Assembly: GCF_046630445.1 (NCBI RefSeq)
Contig: NC_092336.1
Coordinates: forward strand, 503,393,001 to 503,457,000
Source of the DNA: Rutidosis leptorrhynchoides
Lineage: Eukaryota > Streptophyta > Magnoliopsida > Asterales > Asteraceae
Direction of reading: 5' to 3'
Length of the DNA stretch: 64,000 bases
Shown here: positions 23,273-33,279 of the stretch, piece after piece
Numbering within the stretch: the stretch's first letter is position 1
Layout: each line of letters opens with the position of its first letter
Position numbers and translations under genes: made by a program
Notes under the pieces: generated by a model
What the model was told of the DNA's origin: nothing
Database searches by the model: none
What the model saw: the letters and a program-made list of their open reading frames with translations, nothing else

Positions 23273-23965
23273 CAAAGTGGATTGATTCTGCAGGTTGGTG
23301 GACATGAAGTATACATATCTGACTACCTCCTGAATTCTGTAGGGCCCACAGCAGAGTTGACCGACATTCTTTCAAGTCATTCCCAACAGCTACGTAGACT
23401 TTGTCCTCAATACGACCTGTTTGTTGAACAATTTCACCACTAATTTGTGAATTTTTTTTTCTTTTTTAAAAAAACAAAAACTCATAGATACGAAGACTTC
23501 AACAAAGGATACAACAACCAAAGATCGGGAGGCTCATACCTAAAAAGTTACAATTGAACAAAAATTATAGATAACCGAACCTCCACAAAGAGATAAATCG
23601 GAGCAAAAATCAAAGCTAAATACTAAAGAAACATAAAAACCAATCTAAACAAACTACCAAAAACCAACACCAAAAGTAACAACAAAATACCATGACAAAC
23701 CAATGAATCATGGGTCCGCCCTCTTCAACTTACCATTTACCATTTTTTTTACAATTTTTTTTCCGGCTCGATTCTCGATCTTGTATGTTATAACATTGGA
23801 GGACCCACCTTTATGTGCCGGATTGGGACACGGAGTCGAAGAAGAACCAACTCGATCACCAACATGAACTTCTTTGAACAAATCTTGAACCGCTTCTACG
23901 ATATCTTCGTCGTCGTCAGTATCAAGTGGATACATTATCTGACTAATCCTTTGTGCATTCTCCAT
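23273..23965 (-). pseudogene. Gene A exon 1 (USP domain start), split by a retroposon
   Basis: The ATG at 23965 gives MENAQRISQIMYPL..., matching MENEQRIDQILYPL of gene B exon 1. After codon ..EDIVE the frame enters an insert (23893-23445) and stops at 23708. Beyond the insert the exon resumes (23444-23273) with DKVYVAVGNDLKECRSTLLW and ends at a donor G|GTAATT in the same phase as gene B. The downstream intron sequence matches gene B intron 1 and leads to the solo LTR inserted in that intron. This is therefore the original exon 1 of gene A, now separated from exon 2 by 17 kb. Confidence 0.8.
23445..23893 (-). mobile_element. Retroposed 3' fragment with A-rich tail inside exon 1
   Basis: On the minus strand it begins inside a coding stretch (AVQDLFKEVHVGDRV... 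to ..GKLKRADP and a stop). It then has about 230 nt of T-rich 3'-UTR-like sequence and ends in an A-rich tail (AAAAAAGAAAAAAAA). This is the shape of a 5'-truncated retroposed transcript or LINE end. I do not recognise the encoded protein, and no clear TSD was found. Confidence 0.55.
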
Positions 23966-24421
23966 TGATACAAAATTGACCAAATCAATCAATCTGCAAC
24001 TCACTATTTTGTGCTAATAAATGTTAGACTAGGGTTATGTCAGATAGACCCTAAACCCATTTTCATATCTATCGAAACAATCTACAAACGTAATGCTTGA
24101 TATTACGGCTATGCATTAGACTAAAATTCCCATTTCATATCTACACTTTAAATGGACACATATGTATCGATAAATATAGAGAAACTTGCATACCATGATA
24201 AGAAAACAAAACTGCAAACACGCTAGAAAAAATTTGAACAGACTACCAAACTAATGGAAAACTGAAACTAAAGTTATAAAAATGATGATCTGTTGGAAAT
24301 TTTTGATAGGAGTATATATTTTTACTGGAAAATTCGAAGAAAAGAGAATATATATGTGTATGTATTTATATTGAGAAGCAGGCGTGTTAATTACTTAATT
24401 TCAGAGAAATTGTAGTGCTGA

Positions 24422-24785
24422 CAAGGTTATGGGCTCCAGACGGTAGGGACTTTAAAACGTCACAACGGAAAAAATAGGGTCGAGACGGATGCTGACCAAC
24501 GTTAACTTTTTATATACATTACAAACATAAATATTTCAAAGTAAACATAGATATTTGCCTTTAATTTGAAATATTTATATTTTAAATATTTATGTTTGAA
24601 ATATTTAAAAAGTCAATGTTGGTCAACATTCGTCTCGACCCCGTCTCGGACGTTTTTTGCCGTCTCGGACGTTGTTGACCGTCTTTTTGACGTTGTTGAC
24701 CGTTTTTAACCGTTTTTAGGTCCGTTGCAACGGTAACATTGTAAAACCTTTGCGACGCCCGTCTCGGCCGTTTGTTACAACACTG
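24422..24785. mobile_element. Foldback MITE related to 8144-22467, unit 1 copy
   Basis: The left half 'gggtcgagacggatgctgaccaacgtt' near 24477 is inverted at 24610-24650. The ends (CAAGG.. and ..CACTG) resemble those of the MITE in the solo LTR. No convincing TSD was found. Positions 24786-24787 pass directly into the next element. Confidence 0.6.
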
Positions 24786-24786
24786 A

Positions 24787-25808
24787 GGATGCGTTTGATA
24801 AAACTGAATGATTTAGCACTGAATGATTCAGAGCTCTGAATGATACAAAAGTTCTGAATCAGTATCGTTCTGAATGAAAACTCACTGTTTGATAAGAGTT
24901 CTGAATCAACACTCTGAATGATATAAAATTACCATATTAACCTTATATCAATATCTATACCTTTACAAAAATTATACTTAAAAAAACAACAATAATATAA
25001 ATATCTAAACATTCATAACAAAATAAAAATAAAAAACAACAATACCCACTAAAATTTCCAAACATGAAATTACCCTATAATTTATGTGTAACTCTAATTG
25101 ACCGATCCAGATCTCACAAAAAACAACAATACCCACAAAAAATTAAAGCACTTTTACATAGAATCCCCACCAAATTGCAACCTTGCTGAAGGTATATAGG
25201 CAAACAGGAAACAAAATATGAGTGAAGCGCTACTTGAAGTCGCTGAAATTAAAGAGAGTTTAAACCCTAAATTTCATTATTATAAGAAATCCCTAAAATC
25301 ATGTAAGAGAGATTTAGCTTGTACATGATTGTAGGTATGTTTACGTTGGTTAATTTTTGGTAAAAACAAGAAGATATATTGATGATGAAGATAAATATAC
25401 ATATAAGGTAGAAGATAGAAAAAAATAATTTTAAAGAAAGATTTTAATCGGATGTGGATGAAGTTTATTGGTGATGAAGATGATAAAAAAAGGTAGAAGA
25501 TAAAAAAAGATTTTAAAGTTGAAGCTTATTGATGATGAAGATGATATTACCTGGTGATAGAAATCAAACTTGGATGAAGGATCCTACGAGTTGCAGATGG
25601 TTGAAGATGTGGGAAGATAATGAGAATAAAAGGGTACTGAGGGAAATATGTAGCCACTGAATGGTATGGAGAGGTCTTTAAATTTGAACGGTTCAGAATC
25701 TGATTCAGAGACACCCTTCATTCAGTGACCCAAATCAAACACTCTGAATGCTAACCGATTCAGCACTCAGTGCTGAATGGTCCCATTCAGATGCAAGCAA
25801 ACACACCC
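24787..25808. mobile_element. Tourist/Harbinger-like non-autonomous element, unit 1 copy
   Basis: The left end GGATGCGTTTGATAAAACTG and the right end in reverse (GGGTGTGTTTGCTTGCATCTG) form a TIR of the GGG..TGTTTG type. TGA flanks both sides. The sub-terminal 'ctgaatgattcag' motifs are repeated and palindromic. A fragment of the right end is tandemly repeated just beyond it (25809-25858). The two units differ here: unit 2 keeps the full extra copy. Confidence 0.6.
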
Positions 25809-26174
25809 TGAGTGAGCTAACCGATTCAGCACTCAGTACTGAATGGTCCCATTCAGATGGTACATAAAGTTTTTTAATAAGACGTGTTGCAGCGATCGAT
25901 AAAGCGGGAAATCATTTGTAAACATTGTTTCAGTTATTTATATGTAATTAAAAGACGCATATGGATAATTAGTACAAAATTATATGTTTCTAATTAGATG
26001 GAAAAATTTATTGATAATAATAATAATAATATATACCCTACAAAAGTTTAAAAATCAAAATAACCCGTTGTTGATAGAAATTATTTACATTGAATAACAA
26101 AAGTTTAAAAAGAAAACATCTCTAAAATTTATTATATATGGTCTTATGCGAGAATAATATGATAATAATTATAC

Positions 26175-26311
26175 GGTGTTGTAGCTCATGTAGTAGTGGT
26201 CTGCCTCTCTATTAGTGAGATGTCAATAGTTCGACTCCTGTGGAGTGCATCATCGCACACAGGGTTGTCCCTTAACCCTTGAATTTCATCCAAAGGTGTC
26301 TTTCGCACATC
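26175..26311 (+). mobile_element. Truncated SINE at the duplication junction
   Basis: Same sequence as the start of the SINE 29611-29911, with A-box-like (tgtagctcatgtagtagtgg) and B-box-like (agttcgactcc) segments. It is cut off at 26311 where unit 1 ends. Confidence 0.7.
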
Positions 26312-26685
26312 CCTTAACCCTTGAATTTAAAGTTAAAACATGTTGTAATTGAATTGCGTGTGTGTGTCAATTTGGTAATTAAACGGGTCAAAAAGTGTTT
26401 TAAAAAGGCTGAAATTGGGTCATTAGCATGTGGTGCGCCGCACCTAAGCCCCGGTGATCCGCACCATAACGAGTAAACGTGTAGAGTTTGGGTAGAAGGT
26501 TTTAGGTGCGCTGCACCAGATTTAAAAAAGAAGTTGTCGTTTTTTGAAAATGAATATTGGTGGTCGATTCACAAGTTGCAAAGCATTAAACATTAACCAA
26601 GGTCACCTAACTAATTTAACTGCGATGATCGACTTAGAAACAAATATAAAAAGTTAAAAATCATTCACAAAGAAAAAATAATTAC

Positions 26686-27377
26686 CAAAGTGGATTGATT
26701 CTGCAGGTTGGTGGACATGAAGTATACATATCTGACTACCTCCTGAATTCTGTAGGGCCCACAGCAGAGTTGACCGACATTCTTTCAAGTCATTCCCAAC
26801 AGCTACGTAGACTTTGTCCTCAATACGACCTGTTTGTTGAACAATTTCACCACTAATTTGTGAATTTTTTTTCTTTTTTAAAAAAACAAAAACTCATAGA
26901 TACGAAGACTTCAACAAAGGATACAACAACCAAAGATCGGGAGGCTCATACCTAAAAAGTTACAATTGAACAAAAATTATAGATAACCGAACCTCCACAA
27001 AGAGATAAATCGGAGCAAAAATCAAAGCTAAATACTAAAGAAACATAAAAACCAATCTAAACAAACTACCAAAAACCAACACCAAAAGTAACAACAAAAT
27101 ACCATGACAAACCAATGAATCATGGGTCTGCCCTCTTCAACTTACCATTTACCATTTTTTTTACAATTTTTTTTCCGGCTCGATTCTCGATCTTGTATGT
27201 TATAACATTGGAGGACCCACCTTTATGTGCCGGATTGGGACACGGAGTCGAAGAAGAACCAACTCGATCACCAACATGAACTTCTTTGAACAAATCTTGA
27301 ACCGCTTCTACGATATCTTCGTCGTCGTCAGTATCAAGTGGATACATTATCTGACTAATCCTTTGTGCATTCTCCAT
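26686..27377 (-). pseudogene. Second copy of gene A exon 1, same retroposon interruption
   Basis: The ATG at 27377 and the donor at 26686 are equivalent to 23965 and 23273. The retroposon sits in the same place, so it inserted before the duplication. Being upstream of the first copy, this exon could only act if it were spliced past the other one. Confidence 0.75.
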
Positions 27378-27833
27378 TGATACAAAATTGACCAAATCAA
27401 TCAATCTGCAACTCACTATTTTGTGCTAATAAATGTTAGACTAGGGTTATGTCAGATAGACCCTAAACCCATTTTCATATCTATCGAAACAATCTACAAA
27501 CGTAATGCTTGATATTACGGCTATGCATTAGACTAAAATTCCCATTTCATATCTACACTTTAAATGGACACATATGTATCGATAAATATAGAGAAACTTG
27601 CATACCATGATAAGAAAACAAAACTGCAAACACGCTAGAAAAAATTTGAACAGACTACCAAACTAATGGAAAACTGAAACTAAAGTTATAAAAATGATGA
27701 TCTGTTGGAAATTTTTGATAGGAGTATATATTTTTACTGGAAAATTCGAAGAAAAGAGAATATATATGTGTATGTATTTATATTGAGAAGCAGGCGTGTT
27801 AATTACTTAATTTCAGAGAAATTGTAGTGCTGA

Positions 27834-28197
27834 CAAGGTTATGGGCTCCAGACGGTAGGGACTTTAAAACGTCACAACGGAAAAAATAGGGTCGAGACGG
27901 ATGCTGACCAACGTTAACTTTTTATATACATTACAAACATAAATATTTCAAAGTAAACATAGATATTTGCCTTTAATTTGAAATATTTATATTTTAAATA
28001 TTTATGTTTGAAATATTTAAAAAGTCAATGTTGGTCAACATTCGTCTCGACCCCGTCTCGGACGTTTTTTGCCGTCTCGGCCGTTGTTGACCGTCTTTTT
28101 GACGTTGTTGACCGTTTTTAACCGTTTTTAGGTCCGTTGCAACGGTAACATTGTAAAACCTTTGCGACGCCAGTCTCGGCCGTTTGTTACAACACTG
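27834..28197. mobile_element. Foldback MITE, unit 2 copy
   Basis: Counterpart of 24422-24785 with a few substitutions, including in the 'gccgtctcgg' repeats. Confidence 0.6.
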
Positions 28198-28198
28198 A

Positions 28199-29220
28199 GG
28201 ATGCGTTTGATAAAACTGAATGATTTAGCACTGAATGATTCAGAGCTCTGAATGATACAAAAGTTCTGAATCAGTATCGTTCTGAATGAAAACTCACTGT
28301 TTGATAAGAGTTCTGAATCAACACTCTGAATGATATAAAATTACCATATTAACCTTATATCAATATCTATACCTTTACAAAAATTATACTTAAAAAAACA
28401 ACAATAATATAAATATCTAAACATTCATAACAAAATAAAAATAAAAAACAACAATACCCACTAAAATTTCCAAACATGAAATTACCCTATAATTTATGTG
28501 TAACTCTAATTGACCGATCCAGATCTCACAAAAAACAACAATACCCACAAAAAATTAAAGCACTTTTACATAGAATCCCCACCAAATTGCAACCTTGCTG
28601 AAGGTATATAGGCAAACAGGAAACAAAATATGAGTGAAGCGCTACTTGAAGTCGCTGAAATTAAAGAGAGTTTAAACCCTAAATTTCATTATTATAAGAA
28701 ATCCCTAAAATCATGTAAGAGAGATTTAGTTTGTACATGATTGTAGGTATGTTTACGTTGGTTAATTTTTGGTAAAAACAAGAAGATATATTGATGATGA
28801 AGATAAATATACATATAAGGTAGAAGATAGAAAAAAATAATTTTAAAGAAAGATTTTAATCGGATGTGGATGAAGTTTATTGGTGATGAAGATGATAAAA
28901 AAAGGTAGAAGATAAAAAAAGATTTTAAAGTTGAAGTTTATTGATGATGAAGATGATATTACCTGGTGATAGAAATCAAACTTGGATGAAGGATCCTACG
29001 AGTTGCAGATGGTTGAAGATGTGGGAAGATAATGAGAATAAAAGGGTACTGAGGGAAATATGTAGCCACTGAATGGTATGGAGAGGTCTTTAAATTTGAA
29101 CGGTTCAGAATCTGATTCAGAGACACCCTTCATTCAGTGACCCAAATCAAACACTCTGAATGCTAACCGATTTAGCACTCAGTGTTGAATGGTCCCATTC
29201 AGATGCAAGCAAACACACCC
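28199..29220. mobile_element. Tourist/Harbinger-like element, unit 2 copy
   Basis: Counterpart of 24787-25808. It is followed by a complete extra copy of the last ~70 bp (29221-29291), which unit 1 has only in shortened form. Confidence 0.6.
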
Positions 29221-29610
29221 TGAGTGAGCTAACCGATTCAGCACTCAGTGCTGAATGGTCCCATTCAGATGCAAGCAAACACACCCTGAGTGATGGTACA
29301 TAAAGTTTTTTAATAAGACGTGTTGCAGCGATTGATAAAGCGGGAAATCATTTGTAAACATTGTTTCAGTTATTTATATGTAATTAAAAGACGCATATGG
29401 ATAATTAGTACAAAATTATATGTTTCTAATTAGATGGAAAAATTTATTGATAATAATAATAATAATATATATCCTACAAAAGTTTAAAAATCAAAATAAC
29501 CCGTTGTTGATAGAAATTATTTACATTGAATAACAAAAGTTTAAAAAGAAAACATCTCTAAAATTTATTATATATGGTCTTATGCGAGAATAATATAATA
29601 ATAATTATAC

Positions 29611-29911
29611 GGTGTTGTAGTTCATGTAGTAGTGGTCTGCCTCTCTATTAGTGAGATGTCAATAGTTCGACTCCTGTGGAGTGCATCATCGCACACATGG
29701 TTGTCCCTTAACCCTTGAATTTCACCCAAAGGTGTTTTTCGCACATCGCGTTGTGGGGGCAGTGAGCGAGGGGAGTTTTACCGCTCATGCCCTCGGATTG
29801 AAACGTGTTTCCTCCTGTGCAGCAATTGGGGGCAGGTTATGCAACTGCGAGAGATGAATACGTGAGTGGTTTAGTCCCTCCTGAGTGATCCCGAACTGCT
29901 GTTAAAAAAAA
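29611..29911 (+). mobile_element. tRNA-derived SINE, complete copy
   Basis: It starts ggtgttgtag and has A-box-like (ttcatgtagtagtggtctgcc) and B-box-like (agttcgactcctg) motifs. It ends in GTTAAAAAAA, and ATTATA occurs on both sides as a short target duplication. Length is about 300 bp, typical for plant SINEs. Confidence 0.7.
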
Positions 29912-31160
29912 TTATATGATCGTCAAAAAAATTAAAATACGTTTAATGTAAAATGTGCTTTAAATTGACGTGGTTTATGTTTGTAGTGTAAGTTTTGTGT
30001 GTTCTTTCATTTAATATTAGGATTTTGCTAACACTACGGTTACTAGTGGCGAGTTTAGCTTTACATTCATAGGATCACATGACACCATTAGTTTAAACTT
30101 TTTTATGTAGAAAATATTCTTTAAATTGTATATAATATATAACGTCACTAAATTTAACTACAAGACCTCATATATACTTTTTAAATTTATAGTTTATTGT
30201 TTTAAATTGTGTAGGACGCCATTAGATTTAACTACTCATACCACATATATTTTTCCGATTTGTAGATTTTTTCCAGAAAAACAACCACTAAAATAGCATT
30301 TAAATATAACTAGTAGTGAAAAAAAATTGAGAACCCATTGAGTTCTGGAATCGCCACTAGCGGTTACGTGTATATTTGAAAGTGACATTTATTAAAATTT
30401 ACAATTATTTTATCTACACCAACGACAACTTTAAGGGCTGTTATTAGCAAGTTCCTTAAAATTAATATAATATCTATAATATACGTATGAAAAAAATCCT
30501 TTTTGTGGTTGAGAGAAAAAAAAAACAAAAAGGAAATTTTATATATTAACTAATAGACAAAACACTGTTTCACTATTCACCAATAGTAACCAGTGTTATT
30601 TTCATCATTTCACTTTTTTTTTTATCCCCAACGATAAAATAAGCACATTTCGTAAAAGAACCAACCATTCAATGTTACCAAAAGATGTCGAAAAAAATTA
30701 TTTTTTACAAAAAAATCAACTAACTTTTTTTTTCTTTTCTTCCTCAACGATAAAAGAGACAACTTTCATAAAATGAACAACCCTTCAATGATACCAAAAG
30801 ATGTCGAAAAACATTCTTTTTTACAAAATACATCAACTAACTTTAAAAGAACCAACTTTCACAAAAAGAACAACCCTTCAATGTTAGATGTCGAAAAAAA
30901 AATTCTTTTTTACAAAATAGATCAAGACTTTTTTTTAACTCGCATTCAAAACGGAGCTCTCGGTGCGAAGCGAGGGCTCCACAACTAGTTGTGACTATAT
31001 TGTAAGTCTTAAAGTAATTTCGGAGAAATTGTACTATAGATGTAGCCAAAAAATATCTTCGGCGGCCATTGATTTGTTCAAGTTAGACAAAAGAAAGGGT
31101 TGACCCCGAACTCAAATGTCTTTTGAGACATAATGCACGTTAATTAGAATAAATGGCTTT
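29912..31160. other. AT-rich non-coding spacer with tandem repeats and gene-family 5' flank homology
   Basis: No gene seen. From 30605 to 30930 a unit of about 110 bp ('caacccttcaatg..ccaaaagatgtcgaaaaa..ttttttacaaaa') repeats three times with decay. The stretch 31010-31160 (taatttcggagaaattgtactatagatgtagcc) matches 38040-38200 upstream of gene B, so it is probably the original 5' flank of gene A. Confidence 0.55.
30953..30989 (+). mobile_element. Helitron-like 3' terminus
   Basis: A 10-bp stem hairpin (GGAGCTCTCG / CGAGGGCTCC, one G.T pair, loop GTGCGAAG) is followed four bases later by CTAG and then T. This is the Helitron 3' signature (hairpin, CTRR, inserted before T). A decayed relative lies in gene B intron 1 near 37260-37292 (cccggtgtgaag...actagt). 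The 5' end was not located. Confidence 0.5.
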
Positions 31161-31489
31161 AATTAATACTAATAAAGAACAATTAAAGCTCCCACGTTAC
31201 TCCCACAAAAGATTTTGTTTTATACTTTAAAATCTTATAATTACAATAGCAGTGGTGAAACAAAAAAAAATCGACGAAAGAAAAACACTAAAATCATGAA
31301 AAAACAAAAAGACGGGGGGAAATGTCAAAATTCAGCAAAATCATACACTAAACGTCAGACTTTAACATATAATTTCAATAAAAAATTCGGTCATCGGGGG
31401 CGGCTGACTCCGATTGCCTCTTAATAGATCCTCCTCTGACATATAATTGTCTTTGTATACAATAGTGAATGCTTATAAGTGATACTATA

Positions 31490-32330
31490 CTAAAATGAAA
31501 TGCATTTAGGAAGAAATAAATTATATGAGTCAATTGCATGAAATTGAAACGTTTAATCCCGAGATGATCGCCTTTCTTACTGCTTTTAATCAACAAAAGG
31601 AAGAACACCTTTAGCAAATCTTAGATGGTTTGGATGAACAAATTAAGAAGTCAAATGCCTTTTATTTCCTAGTGTTAAAATAGCATGCTCTATGCTTCAG
31701 TAGAAAGAGTCTCAACAGAAAATGTTCTCTAGTATTGAAACAATTGCTTTCTATAGCAAAATCGGTACAACTCAAGTTGATAAAGTTACAATTTGTGTTA
31801 ATAAATGGCGTCCTCCAAAGAAATGCTTGAAAAAAGTTGGTTATCTAATGGAGAAATTGACCTTTTTTGACCATATCACTTCTAAATCTTCTTCATTAAA
31901 TGGATTTTTTATACTGGTTCCACATATCACATGACTCCATTATCTCTAGCAATCTAATTGAATCAGGGCCATTATTTTGAAAACTTCATGTCAAGCTACA
32001 AAATGGTAATGTTACGATAATATCACATATTGGTAGAAATAAACTTGACAATGGTATGAACTTGAAGGATGTTTTGGTGATTCCTAGTCTCGAAATTGAC
32101 TAGGGATAAACTACTGTCACTTGCTAATCACAATTTTGTGTGATTCAAGACTTGACAACACGGTCATGGGACTCGTAAAAAAAGGATGATATGTACTGTA
32201 CTATCTCGTTAATGTGCCTCTTCGTGAAATTGATAAAAGGCTAACCAAGATGATAGTAACTAATGTGAATGATTCGAGTTAATTTTCTGTAATAAAAAGT
32301 ACGTGCACCAATTCTTACCTCATTTAGCTC
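31490..32330 (+). pseudogene. Decayed Copia Gag-protease fragment
   Basis: The translation is broken by stops and frameshifts but shows a Gag-end zinc-knuckle remnant (ICVNKWRPPKKCLKKVGYL, near 31790-31850), the protease start WIFYTGSTYHMT (31901 on; the canonical form is W-I-L-D-T/S-G-A) and a GAG-pre-integrase remnant near 32190 (YVLYYLVNVPL). No LTRs were found around it. An old, truncated element just 3' of gene B. Confidence 0.65.
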
Positions 32331-32440
32331 GGGTCATCATAGACTAGGACAATTTATAAGAGTTAGTTTTCCATCCCATATATACAAATGAACATGAATC
32401 ATCATCAATAATATGATAGTCGAATATCAAAGAAAACGAT

Positions 32441-32651
32441 TCAAGGTTGTTGGAGCCATTCTTGAATGGCAGACCGAAGCGCATGGTTCGGGACAAGGTT
32501 GGTGTTGGCTAGCTCAAGGTTGGTCATAGGTGAAGTGTTATGACCACTGTCTAACCATCCATTTAAAGCCTCTGCTTCATAAGTAAATCCATCAGCCGCG
32601 ACCACCGGATCTTGCATAGCTTCCTACAAATTGTCCCAATCTTGTTAAATA

Positions 32652-32702
<51 letters not shown>

Positions 32703-33221
32703 GAGGATGCATGGAGAACTCATGGTAGTAGAGAACTCATGGAACTCGTGCAGATTCACTAAATCTGCGTGCAGATTCACATATTTTTTTTTTATTTTTT
32801 TATTTTTGCAGATTTTTTTTTCTGTTCAGATTTTTTTTTTGCAGATTCAGTCAATCTGCGTGCAGATTGACGATTTTTTCCTTTTTTTTTTTTTTTTTTT
32901 ACAGATCGACTTTTTTTCAGTTTTTTTTATGCAGATTGAGTCAATCTGCGTTTTTTTTTTTTGCAGTTTTTTTTTTTTTTTTGCAGATCGACTTTTTTCT
33001 GTGCAGATTTGACTTTTTTTTTGTGCAGATTGAGTCAATCTGCGTGCAGATTGACGTTTTTTTGCAGTTTTTTTTTTTTTTTTTTTTTTTTGTGCAGATT
33101 CGCTGTTTTTTTTTTTTGCAGTTTTTTTTTTCATAGATTGAAGCTCAATCTCCACATAGATTGAAGTTCAATCTATGAGTTCTATGGGTTCTCTACATAC
33201 TCTAGTTCTCTAGGGATCCTT

Positions 33222-33279
<58 letters not shown>

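Larger units (their letters stand above)
22912..26311. repeat. Tandem segmental duplication, unit 1
   Basis: A direct repeat of unit 2 (26325-29747) at an offset of 3412-3413 bp, nearly identical. It carries the 3' end of the solo LTR, gene A exon 1 with its retroposon, a foldback MITE, a Tourist-like element and the left part of a SINE. The junction (26311-26325) contains a short filler that copies 'cccttaacccttgaattt' from 26270-26287, 40 bp upstream. Confidence 0.93.
26325..29747. repeat. Tandem segmental duplication, unit 2
   Basis: Near-identical repeat of unit 1. It differs by a few substitutions, one T in a T-run, and an additional terminal copy of the Tourist-like end (29221-29291). 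The right end of homology lies inside a SINE. Confidence 0.93.

Noticed and set aside
32701-33164. Several overlapping Phe- or Lys-rich frames
   Set aside because: They are produced by poly-T tracts of the foldback element in gene B, on both strands and in several frames.
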